In this document: in pieces, positions 1 to 8,316 of the stretch
How the letters are laid out: every line of letters begins with the position of its first letter
How positions within the stretch are numbered: the first letter of the stretch is position 1
Assembly: GCA_020634855.1 (NCBI GenBank)
Contig: JACKAU010000010.1
Location: 349,842-413,841 of the forward strand
Reading direction: 5' to 3'
Source: Anaerolineales bacterium
GTDB taxonomy: Bacteria; Chloroflexota; Anaerolineae; 4572-78; J111
Length of the DNA stretch: 64,000 nt
Notes under the pieces: generated by a model
Seen by the model: only the letters and a program-made list of their open reading frames with translations
Databases searched by the model: none
What the model was told of the DNA's origin: nothing
Made by a program: the position numbers and the translations under genes

Positions 1-823
1 CTTTGCTCATCGGGCCAAGCTTGGCGTATTCACGATTAATCAGTTCAGCGCCACCGGGAATACTACTGATTTCGGGCGGCAGCATCACTTTAACTAAGAG
101 GAACCAGGTCAGGGCCAGGAAGATAACGGTTAGCGGTACTCCGAAGGCCATCCACTGGGCAAAGCCGATGGTTTGTCCGTATTGGGTTTCGATGACGCCG
201 ACCAAAACGGTGTTGGGCGGTGTTCCAATAATCGTGCCAACCCCACCGATGGAAGCGGCATAGGCAATCCCCAGCATCAAAGCCGTACCAAAGTTAAATT
301 TCGAACTGTTAAGTTCAACCCCCTCGTCCTTAAGGACGCTCAGTACCTGGCTAATAACGGCCATACCGACCGGAACCATCATCATGGCGGTGGCGGTGTT
401 GCTGACCCACATAGACAGGAAGGCAGTGGCAACCATAAAGCCCAGAATAACGCGCTCAGGACCGGTGCCAATCATTTTAATGGTAAACAGGGCAATGCGT
501 TTGTGTAAATTCCACTTTTCCATCGCCGCGGCTAAGAAGAAACCGCCGATGAATAAATAGATTAAGTGGTTAGCATAAGGTGTGGTTGAAGCAGATGATT
601 TCATCACACCCAACGTCGGGAACAGAGCAATGGGTAGCAGTGCGGTAGCGGGAATGGGAATTGCTTCCGTGATCCACCAAATCGCCATCAAGGCTATGAC
701 GGCTATTACACTGAACATTTCCGTAGTCATGCCCTCGGGTAGAGCAAATAATACCGGGTACAACAAGATAGCCGCAAAGACTACCGGACCTCCAAAGAAA
801 CCAATGCGTTTAGCTGTGTTCAT
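1..823 (-). CDS. DASS-family carboxylate/sodium symporter, N-terminal part (cut by window edge)
   Basis: The reading frame on the minus strand starts at ATG 823 after a strong AAGGGGG ribosome site and stays open to the window edge (274 codons). It is very close to the next gene throughout: it begins MNTAKRIGFFGG, carries the first SNTATA motif of the DASS (SLC13/INDY) family that binds sodium and the carboxylate, and runs to ELINREYAKLGPMSK. The family imports di- or tricarboxylates such as succinate with sodium; the substrate here cannot be read. The C-terminal half, with the second SNT motif, lies outside the window. It is downstream of its paralogue on the same strand. A tandem duplication is the simplest explanation. 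Confidence 0.9.
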   Translation of the reverse strand, partial: MNTAKRIGFFGGPVVFAAILLYPVLFALPEGMTTEMFSVIAVIALMAIWWITEAIPIPATALLPIALFPTLGVMKSSASTTPYANHLIYLFIGGFFLAAAMEKWNLHKRIALFTIKMIGTGPERVILGFMVATAFLSMWVSNTATAMMMVPVGMAVISQVLSVLKDEGVELNSSKFNFGTALMLGIAYAASIGGVGTIIGTPPNTVLVGVIETQYGQTIGFAQWMAFGVPLTVIFLALTWFLLVKVMLPPEISSIPGGAELINREYAKLGPMSK

Positions 824-1147
824 GAGTATATCCCCCTTGTTATAATGAATACTTCTCTGTAATTGATTACCTATTTAATGAAGCCTTGCGGTAGGCTTAA
901 CAACTATTGTGACAACAGTGTATCAGATTAAAAAGCAACGCACATCGACCTAAGGTCATAAGTTTTGGAAAAAAATTTGGGCGATTTTGGTCAATTTTCT
1001 AAAACTCTAGTACTAGTACCATGACTTATGACTGGTATCTGGGGCCGTAAACCGCGCTCAAACGACAAAAAGGCTCCCATTTTGTTACGGGAGCCTTTAA
1101 GCTGTGAAGGGTTATTTAGTTATTTAGTTGGATGGTTAGTTGGTTAA
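824..1147. other. Intergenic region between the two DASS genes
   Basis: No gene is seen. The region holds the terminator of the 1148-2644 gene (1067-1098), an octamer-like repeat at about 1111-1156 built from TTATTTAG and TTGGTTAG units, and the presumed promoter and ribosome site of the partial gene that starts at 823. Confidence 0.6.
1067..1098 (-). terminator. Rho-independent terminator of DASS transporter gene
   Basis: Perfect 10-bp arms AAAGGCTCCC (1069-1078) and GGGAGCCTTT (1089-1098) with a 10-nt loop, followed on the minus strand by a TTTTT run. It lies 50 bp past the stop of the 1148-2644 gene, so it should end that transcript before the second DASS gene. Confidence 0.85.
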
Positions 1148-1156
1148 TTAGTTGGT
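1111..1156. repeat. Short tandem repeat, TTATTTAG / TTGGTTAG units
   Basis: Degenerate octamer array just past the DASS stop codon, made of TTATTTAG, TTATTTAG, TTGGATGG, TTAGTTGG, TTAATTAG, TTGG. It runs into the last codons of the gene. It resembles the other short tandem repeats of this window (53826, 55703, 57951, 62346). Confidence 0.5.
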
Positions 1157-2644
1157 CGCTAATGTAGCCCAGGCGGGCAGCGTGTTGAGGTCGATGCCCC
1201 AGATAAGTTGTAGGAAGACCATCACAAACAGCGTAATCAGCGCGATACCGGCCAGGTTGAGCCACAAACCGACTTTAGCCATCTGGGCAATGGTCACCTG
1301 ACCGCTGCCGAAGACCACCGCGTTGGGCGGCGTCGCGACCGGGAGCATAAAGGCGTAGGAGGTGGCCACGCCGGCGGCGATCATCGGGCCAAGGGGATTC
1401 AGGCTCATCGCGATAGCGACGGTCCCCATCACCGGCACCAATAGGGTAGCCGTAGCGGTGTTTGATGTAACTTCAGTCAGAAAGATAGCGGCCGTGGTCA
1501 CAATCAGGATGATGACAACTAGGGTTAGGCCGTTCAGTAACGTAAACTGGCCGGTCAACCACACATCCAAGCCGGACGAACTAACCCCGCCGGTCAATGC
1601 CAGTCCGCCGCCAAACAGGAGTACCACACCCCACGGAATTTTGACCGCGGTTTGCCAGTCGAGTAAGAATTTGCCTTCATTAAAGTTGGAGGGGATGATG
1701 AACAGCGAGACCGCACCGATCATGGCAATGGTCGTGTCAGACACGAACGGGGTGGTCATAAAGCCGCGCACAATCCAGGCCGCCGCGACAATCCCAAAGA
1801 TCACCAGCACCATAATTTCTTCTTTCGAGATCGGGCCTAATTTGGCGATTTCGCGGTTGATCAACTCTTTACCGCCCGGGATTCTGTCAATTTCAGGAGG
1901 TAACATGACTTTGGTCAGCAGGAACCAGGTCAGGAACAGGAAGGTGACGGATAGCGGCACGCCAAAAGCCATCCATTGGGCGAAGCTAATGGTCTGACCA
2001 TACTGCTGCTCGATAACCCCAACCAAAACGGTATTGGGCGGTGTCCCGATAATAGTGCCAACCCCACCAATTGAAGCAGCGTAGGCAATACCTAACATCA
2101 AGGCTGTCCCGAAGTTGAATTTGTCGGAATTGAGTTTAACCCCCTCATCGTGCAGCACGTTGACCACCTGGGTAATAACGGCCATACCGACTGGAACCAT
2201 CATCATTGCCGTGGCGGTGTTGCTAACCCACATTGACAGGAAACCGGTCGCGAGCATAAACCCAAGGATCACCCGGTTAGGACCGGTGCCAATCACGCGA
2301 ATTGTATGTAAGGCGATACGTTTATGCAGGTTCCATTTTTCCATGGTCACGGCCAGGAAAAAGCCACCGATGAACAGATAGATCAGATGGTTGGCGTAAG
2401 GTATGGTTGAATCGGCTGACTTCATAACGCCTAATAGCGGAAACAAAGCGATAGGCAGCAAGGCGGTGGCGGGAATGGGAATGGCTTCGGTGACCCACCA
2501 GATAGCCATCAAACTAATTACAGCTAAAACACTAATCATTTCTGATGTCATGTCTGCCGGTAAACCGAACAATACCGGGTAAAGCAAGATTGCGGCAAAA
2601 ACTAATGGACCCCCAAAAAAGCCAATACGTTGAGCCGTGTTCAT
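1148..2644 (-). CDS. DASS-family carboxylate/sodium symporter (SLC13/INDY type)
   Basis: A 498-residue polytopic membrane protein with the usual length of the family. Two SNT signatures are present, SNTATAMMMVPVG near residue 140 and SNTATATLLVPVMG near residue 395, each followed by a small-residue-rich segment with a TPPN motif (IGTPPNTV, VATPPNAV). These inverted-repeat elements form the sodium and carboxylate sites in VcINDY. The protein should import di- or tricarboxylates with sodium; citrate, succinate or sulfate cannot be told apart. The ATG at 2644 follows an AGGGGA ribosome site. A terminator follows at 1098-1067, so it is probably transcribed separately from its downstream paralogue. 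Confidence 0.92.
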   Translation of the reverse strand: MNTAQRIGFFGGPLVFAAILLYPVLFGLPADMTSEMISVLAVISLMAIWWVTEAIPIPATALLPIALFPLLGVMKSADSTIPYANHLIYLFIGGFFLAVTMEKWNLHKRIALHTIRVIGTGPNRVILGFMLATGFLSMWVSNTATAMMMVPVGMAVITQVVNVLHDEGVKLNSDKFNFGTALMLGIAYAASIGGVGTIIGTPPNTVLVGVIEQQYGQTISFAQWMAFGVPLSVTFLFLTWFLLTKVMLPPEIDRIPGGKELINREIAKLGPISKEEIMVLVIFGIVAAAWIVRGFMTTPFVSDTTIAMIGAVSLFIIPSNFNEGKFLLDWQTAVKIPWGVVLLFGGGLALTGGVSSSGLDVWLTGQFTLLNGLTLVVIILIVTTAAIFLTEVTSNTATATLLVPVMGTVAIAMSLNPLGPMIAAGVATSYAFMLPVATPPNAVVFGSGQVTIAQMAKVGLWLNLAGIALITLFVMVFLQLIWGIDLNTLPAWATLATN

Positions 2645-2923
2645 GGATTAATGTGTCCCCTTTCTCGGACTAATACTACTTTGTACGTTGTTATTTTGCT
2701 GTTGCTCGTCGTTGGGCAACGATGTCATATTTCCTACAATATATGCAGATTCCTTATTTTTCGCATCGATCCGAAGGTGTAATTTTTTGGTCGGTACTAT
2801 CGATCTAAAGCACTATTTTTTCAGCAAAATTAGCTCCAATTTCATTAAGCCCTCTTGTCATAATACCCCTTCTTGTGCTACATTACCTTAAACCCATCAA
2901 CGATGACCAGCCGAGGAGTAACC

Positions 2924-4894
2924 GTGGCCAAACCGCTTGTTTTTATCAGTTACAGCCCTGCCGATGAAGCGCTCAAAGATCAACTGCTGTCCCACCTGGA
3001 TGTATTAGGTCGGGCTGGGTTGGTCGAGGTCTGGAGCGCCGATCAGATTGGCGCGGGGGCGGAGTGGCAAGCCGAAATTGATAGGACCATCGATCAGGCC
3101 AAAGTGGCCCTGCTGCTGGTCACAGCCAACTTCCTCAACTCCGATTTCATTCTTGATGAGGAAGTACCCGCCCTACTCCAACGCCGTGAGAAGGCCGGCC
3201 TGGTTATCGTACCGGTCATCGCCAAAGCCTGCGCCTGGCAGCGCGTCGATTGGCTGGCTCGGTTGGTTGGTCATCCCGAGCGGGTCAAGCCCATCTGGCG
3301 CGGCCCTGATAGTCCGGTTGATGAGACGCTGGCTTTATTGGCCAATTATGTGGCCAAACTGGTGGCCGGTGAACCCCCACTCGATACCGACTGGCCGCCG
3401 CCGGAACAAGTCGCCGAACGGCAAGAAGGCGATTCGATTGCCGGTGACAAAGTTATGGGCGACCAGATCGCCGGCGATAAAATCGCGGGTGACAAAATTG
3501 TGGGGGATAAAGTTCTCGGCGATAAAAAGAACGTGCTGCAAATCGGCGCGCTCAATATCCCCTTACTGCCGTTGGTCATCGGCATCATAAGTTTGGTGGC
3601 CATTCTTGGGTTTGTTTCCTACCGGACCTTCTCCCCGGCGGCGGCCCCCACGCCTACGCCGCCCCAAAACAGCCTGTTCGATGTACTGGTGGCCGACATC
3701 GGCCAAATTGATACCGGTGGCCAGCCTACGACTTCGGATGAGGGCCGGCAGATCAGCGAGCGCATTTTTGAAAGCTTACAGCTTGAGTTTGAGAATCTGC
3801 CGGTAGGCGTACAACAAGACTTTAAACCGGTCGTATGGCATGATCGTTTGCGGCCGCTGCCGGGTGGGCAGAAAATCGGTTTAATTGGCACGGGAGACGA
3901 AGCCGCCCAACTGGCTCAAGATACCGGCGCGGCGATGGTCGTCTATGGCAATCTGGATCTAATCGACGATCCCAGTCGCTTCACCCCCGAATTCTACGTT
4001 GCTTCGCTGGACGGGGAAGCCGACGGCATCGTCGGCAGCGATCAGTTCGGCGCGCCGATCGAGCTGAGCAGTGGCTCGAACGGCGGCGATTTGGCGGCGC
4101 TCAACCTCAACAAGAAATTGAATACCCGAACGGTTGCCCTGTCGCGTTTCACGCTGGGCTTGATGTATGACTTGAGTGGATTTCATCGCGATGCGCTCGA
4201 TATTTTTCAAACGGCGCTCGATGCGCTGGATTTGGACGAAACCGGCGCAGAACCGGTTTTTAACTATTTTGCGGGGCGCTCAGCCTTATTTTTAGGAGAG
4301 GATGAGACGGCATTAGATTACTTCCAAGCGGCGTTAGAGGGTGACTACCCCCGCGCCCATATTGGATTGGGCAGTGTTCATCAGTTTCGGGCGCAGGCAG
4401 CCTTACGTCAGGGCATCGAGACGGATGACATCGATCAGGCGATTACTCAATACCAAGCGGCTGTGAACGATCCGGCCCTCTCATCAACACTCAAAACAGC
4501 GGCGCAATTGGGATTGGGGCAAGCTTATCGAGTTAAAGGCGATATCCTGGCGCGGCTGGCCGGCCAGCCGGAAGAAGCGTTTCAGTGGTTGGATCGGGCT
4601 GTAAAGGAATTAGAGGCTGTGTTGGACCCATTGCGGGAGACCCAACAGTATCGATACCTGGGTCAGGCTTATCTAACGCTGGGCGCTATCTACACGCTGG
4701 AGGGGCGACTGCGGGCCGATCCTCCGGTGAGTAAAATTTTTTACGAGAAAGCGCACGAGGCGTTTGACGCGTGTATTGCCTTGAAAACCGAATCCCCGGC
4801 TGATGACACCCTGACCCAGGATATCATCAAAGATGGGTGTGAGTCATCGGTGGCTATTCTGGAAAAAGCAGAATCGATTTTGGAGGAGAAATGA
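2924..4894 (+). CDS. TIR domain / GD-repeat / transmembrane / TPR protein
   Basis: The start is GTG 2924, which has GAGGAG five bases upstream; TTG 2873 and ATG 2903 in the same frame lack this. The 656-residue product has a TIR_2-like domain (residues about 1-145, opening KPLVFISYSPADEALKDQL) with Glu79 in the position of the catalytic Glu of NAD-hydrolysing TIRs (SDFILDEE). Next come seven tandem five-residue GD repeats (169-203), one membrane segment (about 208-230), a Pro-rich linker and an unassigned domain, then TPR-like helices (about 410-600). This places the TIR in the cytoplasm and the TPR part outside. Families of this kind act in immunity or signalling; that role is inferred. The stop overlaps the start of the next gene. 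Confidence 0.85.
   Translation: MAKPLVFISYSPADEALKDQLLSHLDVLGRAGLVEVWSADQIGAGAEWQAEIDRTIDQAKVALLLVTANFLNSDFILDEEVPALLQRREKAGLVIVPVIAKACAWQRVDWLARLVGHPERVKPIWRGPDSPVDETLALLANYVAKLVAGEPPLDTDWPPPEQVAERQEGDSIAGDKVMGDQIAGDKIAGDKIVGDKVLGDKKNVLQIGALNIPLLPLVIGIISLVAILGFVSYRTFSPAAAPTPTPPQNSLFDVLVADIGQIDTGGQPTTSDEGRQISERIFESLQLEFENLPVGVQQDFKPVVWHDRLRPLPGGQKIGLIGTGDEAAQLAQDTGAAMVVYGNLDLIDDPSRFTPEFYVASLDGEADGIVGSDQFGAPIELSSGSNGGDLAALNLNKKLNTRTVALSRFTLGLMYDLSGFHRDALDIFQTALDALDLDETGAEPVFNYFAGRSALFLGEDETALDYFQAALEGDYPRAHIGLGSVHQFRAQAALRQGIETDDIDQAITQYQAAVNDPALSSTLKTAAQLGLGQAYRVKGDILARLAGQPEEAFQWLDRAVKELEAVLDPLRETQQYRYLGQAYLTLGAIYTLEGRLRADPPVSKIFYEKAHEAFDACIALKTESPADDTLTQDIIKDGCESSVAILEKAESILEEK
3428..3532 (+). 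repeat. In-frame 15-bp tandem repeat encoding seven GDxxx pentapeptides
   Basis: Seven units GDSIA, GDKVM, GDQIA, GDKIA, GDKIV, GDKVL and GDKKN follow each other without gaps between the TIR domain and the membrane segment. The alternating hydrophobic fourth residue and Gly-Asp turn suggest a small beta-solenoid or an assembly spacer. DNA units have diverged at third positions, so the protein pattern is kept by selection. Confidence 0.85.
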
Positions 4895-6102
4895 TGATGA
4901 TGTCATTAAGGTCAATGGTTGGCTTGATAGTAATGTCTATATCGGCGCTACGTGGGCTGTGGCCGAGCTTAAGCGGTAGGCAATCTCTAGCATGGAGTTG
5001 GTGGGGCGTGATGATTTTTGGGCTGGTCGCCTGCTCCGGTTCAGAGCCGCCCCCACCAACCCCTGATCTGGTCGCCACAGAGGTAGCTGTGCAGCAAGCC
5101 GCCGCAGCTACTCTGACGGCCCAAGTTCCGGAACCATCCCCTACGAATACACTCGCAGCCGTGGAGCCAACGGCCACCGAAGCGGCTCCAACCGAGACCA
5201 CCCCGCCGGAAGCCCCGACGGCTACATCTGTTCCGCCGACCAATACCCCGCCGGCGGTTGAGCCGACCCCCACGCTGCCTATTTTCGACATCCTGCCAGT
5301 CGATGGCGACAGCGGTAACCCAGACATACGCGGTCGATTTAATCGCAACGAAGGCCGCTATGTGGTTATCCCCGATGTGCCACCCGGTTCATTGTCCGGC
5401 ACGCCGCCGGAGTTTCGAGACCGGCTGGTCTTTCAAGTCGAGCCGTTCGATCCGGCCATCGGCACGAATGACGGCGATGGTATCCAACAGGTTAATTTTA
5501 CCATCATTAATCGCGATAAAGATGATGAGGAAGTTTATACCCATACTGAGCAAAACCCCCGCTACTGCGCTTTCGGCGGCGGCGAACCCAACTGCACGGT
5601 GTTTGACTATCAACAAAATGATTTCCGCTGGCCCGACGGCCCGCCTTTGGAAAACGCCAACTACCGAGCCGTGATCGAGATTGTGCCGTTGTACAGCGAT
5701 CCGGCCAGTTGGAATTGGGATTTCGCCATTCGGGGGGTGCCGGAAGTTGAGGCCGGCAACGGTGAAGTTAAAGTCGAACTGGTGCAGCTTGGCTTCGGCA
5801 GCTTGGATCAGGTCGTTACCACCGACCTGGTCTTTCAGGTGAAAGCTTACGACACCGGCTTCGGCCCGAATGATGGCGACGGCATCGATTTTGTCGAGAT
5901 GATCATCCGCAACAGCCACGGCGAGGTGATTCATAGTCGGAACGAGCAGAACGCGGCCTACTGCCTCTTTAGCGGCGGTGAGCCGGATTGCAACCGGCTG
6001 CCACTCAATCAGATCGACTCCGGCACGTATACCTTGCAGGCTATCGCCCACGCCGTAAACGGGCAAACCCAGTCGATTGAGACAACGATTGAAATTCCGT
6101 AA
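4891..6102 (+). CDS. Lipoprotein with duplicated Cys-containing domain, coupled to TIR/TPR gene
   Basis: Start ATG is one of four consecutive in-frame ATGs (4891, 4894, 4897 is offset by the GATGATG run); the GGAGGAG site at 4882-4888 best suits 4894-4897, and the gene overlaps the stop of the TIR gene, so translation is coupled. The product has a hydrophobic N-terminus with lipobox LVAC (Cys48), a Pro/Thr/Glu-rich linker to about residue 130, then two copies of one domain (about 176-240 and 310-375). Each copy has LVFQV, a GxNDGDGI loop that looks Ca2+-binding, and EQNxxYCxFxGGEPxC with two cysteines. I do not recognise the domain. It is expected on the outer face of the membrane, next to the TPR domain of its partner. 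Confidence 0.75.
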   Translation: MMMMSLRSMVGLIVMSISALRGLWPSLSGRQSLAWSWWGVMIFGLVACSGSEPPPPTPDLVATEVAVQQAAAATLTAQVPEPSPTNTLAAVEPTATEAAPTETTPPEAPTATSVPPTNTPPAVEPTPTLPIFDILPVDGDSGNPDIRGRFNRNEGRYVVIPDVPPGSLSGTPPEFRDRLVFQVEPFDPAIGTNDGDGIQQVNFTIINRDKDDEEVYTHTEQNPRYCAFGGGEPNCTVFDYQQNDFRWPDGPPLENANYRAVIEIVPLYSDPASWNWDFAIRGVPEVEAGNGEVKVELVQLGFGSLDQVVTTDLVFQVKAYDTGFGPNDGDGIDFVEMIIRNSHGEVIHSRNEQNAAYCLFSGGEPDCNRLPLNQIDSGTYTLQAIAHAVNGQTQSIETTIEIP

Positions 6103-6165
6103 TTCCCTCGCGTTATCCGGCGCGACGATTTTATTTAACATTGTGAAATTCCTCATTATGTCTTT

Positions 6166-6195
6166 TTGACAGTATGTAGGCTTGTCAATTAGAAT
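6166..6195 (+). promoter_or_regulatory. Sigma-70-type promoter with overlapping dyad
   Basis: TTGACA (6166-6171), 18-bp spacer, TAGAAT (6190-6195). The -35 box is also the left arm of an inverted repeat TTGACA / TGTCAA (6166-6188), a plausible operator. It points to the substrate-binding protein gene at 6547 with a long leader. Confidence 0.5.
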
Positions 6196-6208
6196 GCGTT
6201 TAGGTGTC

Positions 6209-6229
6209 TAATATATCACGAATATATTA
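6209..6229. promoter_or_regulatory. Perfect 8-bp dyad TAATATAT-N5-ATATATTA
   Basis: The arms are at 6209-6216 and 6222-6229, about 14 bp past the -10 box of the promoter above, near the expected transcript start. The position suits a repressor site. It could also simply be AT-rich DNA. Confidence 0.4.
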
Positions 6230-6546
6230 TTTACTCCCCTTCACTATTCACAGCTTAAATATAACGACGGTGCCAGAAACCAGATCCGGGACTTGAGCAA
6301 CGATTTAGGGATAATGTTGATGCCCGTCTTTTGAATTTAGTCCGGCTTTTTACGGGACGACTTTTCCTGCTCCAATTTATTACGAAGATACGACCGTGCA
6401 AATCCTCAATGAATGAAGGATTGCCTCTTACCCGCCAGGCCAAATTCGCGACCTATGGTTAATTCCGTCGCCTTAACGCCTTGCACCAATGGTGCTGGCA
6501 AATTCTAAAGTACCCGTAGTAAACCAAGAGAAAAGGAGGATTTTTG

Positions 6547-8283
6547 ATGAAGAAACCCACCGTTTCCATACAGGAATTGGAGCAGGTTCATCCCTACCTG
6601 CCTCAAGCCTGTCAGCAGTTGGAGCAGGGGCGCATCTCACGCCGCGAGTTTTTGCGCACCGCGACCCTGCTGGGGCTGTCGGCCGGGACGGCGATGGTGG
6701 CCGCCGGCTGTGGGGCTGCGGCCACCCCGCCGCCCACAGCCACCCCCGCGCCCACAGCGACCCCCGCCGCCAGTACGATTCAACGCGGCGGCACCCTACG
6801 AGTCGCCAGCCAGGTCTTACCGGTCAGCCATCCGGCCCGCTTTTTGCGCCTGAGCCAATCGGCCAACCAATTTCGGCCTGTCTTTGAGTATCTGACCGTC
6901 ACTAATCGCGATAACATCACCCAGCCTTACATGCTCGATAGTTGGAGTACGAGCGACGATCTCACCACGTGGACGCTCAACCTGCGGCAGAATATCGCCT
7001 GGACCAACGGCGATCCCTTCACGGCTGAACACGTCAAGTTCAACTTTGAACAGTGGCTCGACCCCGAAATCGGCTCGTCGATAGCCAGTTCATGGGCCGG
7101 ATTTTTGACGCCCGCCGGGGTGGAAGTGGTCGATGATTATACCGTCCGGCTCAATCTCGACCAACCGCTGCTGGCCGTACCGGAAATTATGTCCGATTAC
7201 CCTTCGATGGTGATCCACCCCAGCTTCGACGGCGATATCAGCAGCGGCGACAACCCTAGCACCGGCCCCTATACACTGGATGAATATGTGTTAGGCTCGC
7301 ACGCTAGAGTGGTTCGCCGCGACGATTACTGGCAGGTGGGGCAAGACGGCCAGCCGTTGCCCTACCTCGACGCGATTGAGTGGCGGGACCTTGGCCCGGA
7401 TCAGGCTGAGTGGATTTCGGCGTTGACCAGTGGTCAAGTTGACACGATGTTCAGTCCCAACATTGAAACCGTCCGAACCTTGCAAGGCAATGACAATTTC
7501 TATGTTTTGACGACCGGCACCGCTCAGGCGCGAGTATTGCGCTTTCAGGTTGATCGCGAACCCTGGACCGACAACCGCTACGTGCAAGCGGTCAAGATGT
7601 GCCAAGACCGGCAGGAAATTATGAATATCGCCGGCCTGGGACAAGGCTTACTGGGTTATGACACCCACGTTTCGCCGGTTCATCCCGAGTTTGCGCCGAT
7701 GGAGGTGCCGGAGTTCAATCCGGCGGCGGCTCGCGTCTTGCTGGAGAGCATCGGCGGGCGGGAAGGCCGTCGCTTATCGTTGGAGCTTACCTATGGCGAC
7801 AGCGAACCGGATACCGTCGCCTTTGCCGAACTGCTGAAGGAAAACGCTGCCAAGGCCGGTATCACCATTATTCTCAACCCCATGCCGACCTCAGAATATT
7901 TGTCCCCGTCGGACGAATACCCTGAGGGGGTCTGGCTGGGCGTGCCGGTCGGCATCACCCCTTGGGCCCATCGACCGTTAGCCGTTCAGGTCCTGCCCTT
8001 GGCCTACACCGCCGGGGCTGTCTGGAATGAATCGCATTGGGTCAACGAGGAGTTCTCAAACCTACTCCAACAGGCCCAGGGCACCCTCGATATCGAAGCC
8101 CGCCGCAGTATCATGGCCGAACTCCAGCGCATTCAAAGCGAAGAAGGATCCATCGGCATTTCGTGGTGGCTCAGCAGTTTTGCGGTCATCAATCCCGGTT
8201 TCCAAAACGTCGAAGCCCATCCCGCCAATTACGCCCTGTGGAATGAGGTTTGGTACGATCCGGCCCGAGATCCATTAACTTAG
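6547..8283 (+). CDS. ABC transporter substrate-binding lipoprotein, family 5 (peptide/nickel type)
   Basis: Start ATG 6547 has AGGAGGA six bases upstream. The 578-residue protein begins with a Tat-like signal (SRREFLRT, residues about 31-38) ending in lipobox VAAGC with Cys55, then a Pro/Thr linker and an SBP_bac_5 domain from about residue 77 (RGGTLRVA, LTTWTLNLRQNIAWTNGDPFTAEHVKFNFE). The family binds peptides, opines, nickel chelates or other solutes outside the membrane for an ABC importer. No permease or ATPase gene is near. Instead a BCCT carrier follows 33 bp later, so it is an orphan binding protein here; its ligand is unknown. Confidence 0.9.
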   Translation: MKKPTVSIQELEQVHPYLPQACQQLEQGRISRREFLRTATLLGLSAGTAMVAAGCGAAATPPPTATPAPTATPAASTIQRGGTLRVASQVLPVSHPARFLRLSQSANQFRPVFEYLTVTNRDNITQPYMLDSWSTSDDLTTWTLNLRQNIAWTNGDPFTAEHVKFNFEQWLDPEIGSSIASSWAGFLTPAGVEVVDDYTVRLNLDQPLLAVPEIMSDYPSMVIHPSFDGDISSGDNPSTGPYTLDEYVLGSHARVVRRDDYWQVGQDGQPLPYLDAIEWRDLGPDQAEWISALTSGQVDTMFSPNIETVRTLQGNDNFYVLTTGTAQARVLRFQVDREPWTDNRYVQAVKMCQDRQEIMNIAGLGQGLLGYDTHVSPVHPEFAPMEVPEFNPAAARVLLESIGGREGRRLSLELTYGDSEPDTVAFAELLKENAAKAGITIILNPMPTSEYLSPSDEYPEGVWLGVPVGITPWAHRPLAVQVLPLAYTAGAVWNESHWVNEEFSNLLQQAQGTLDIEARRSIMAELQRIQSEEGSIGISWWLSSFAVINPGFQNVEAHPANYALWNEVWYDPARDPLT

Positions 8284-8316
8284 AAAAGTCATCATAGCTT
8301 AGAATAGGAGAAAAAT

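Larger units (their letters stand above)
6103..6546. other. Long 5' region of the SBP/BCCT genes
   Basis: No convincing gene in 444 bp. It contains the promoter with an overlapping dyad (6166-6195), a second dyad at 6209-6229, and then about 330 bp in which I see nothing I can name up to the ribosome site AGGAGGA at 6534-6540. Confidence 0.5.

Noticed and set aside
5389..6156. 255-codon open frame opposite the lipoprotein gene
   Set aside because: It is antisense to a gene with clear lipobox and duplicated domain, and its translation shows no domain or start signal.
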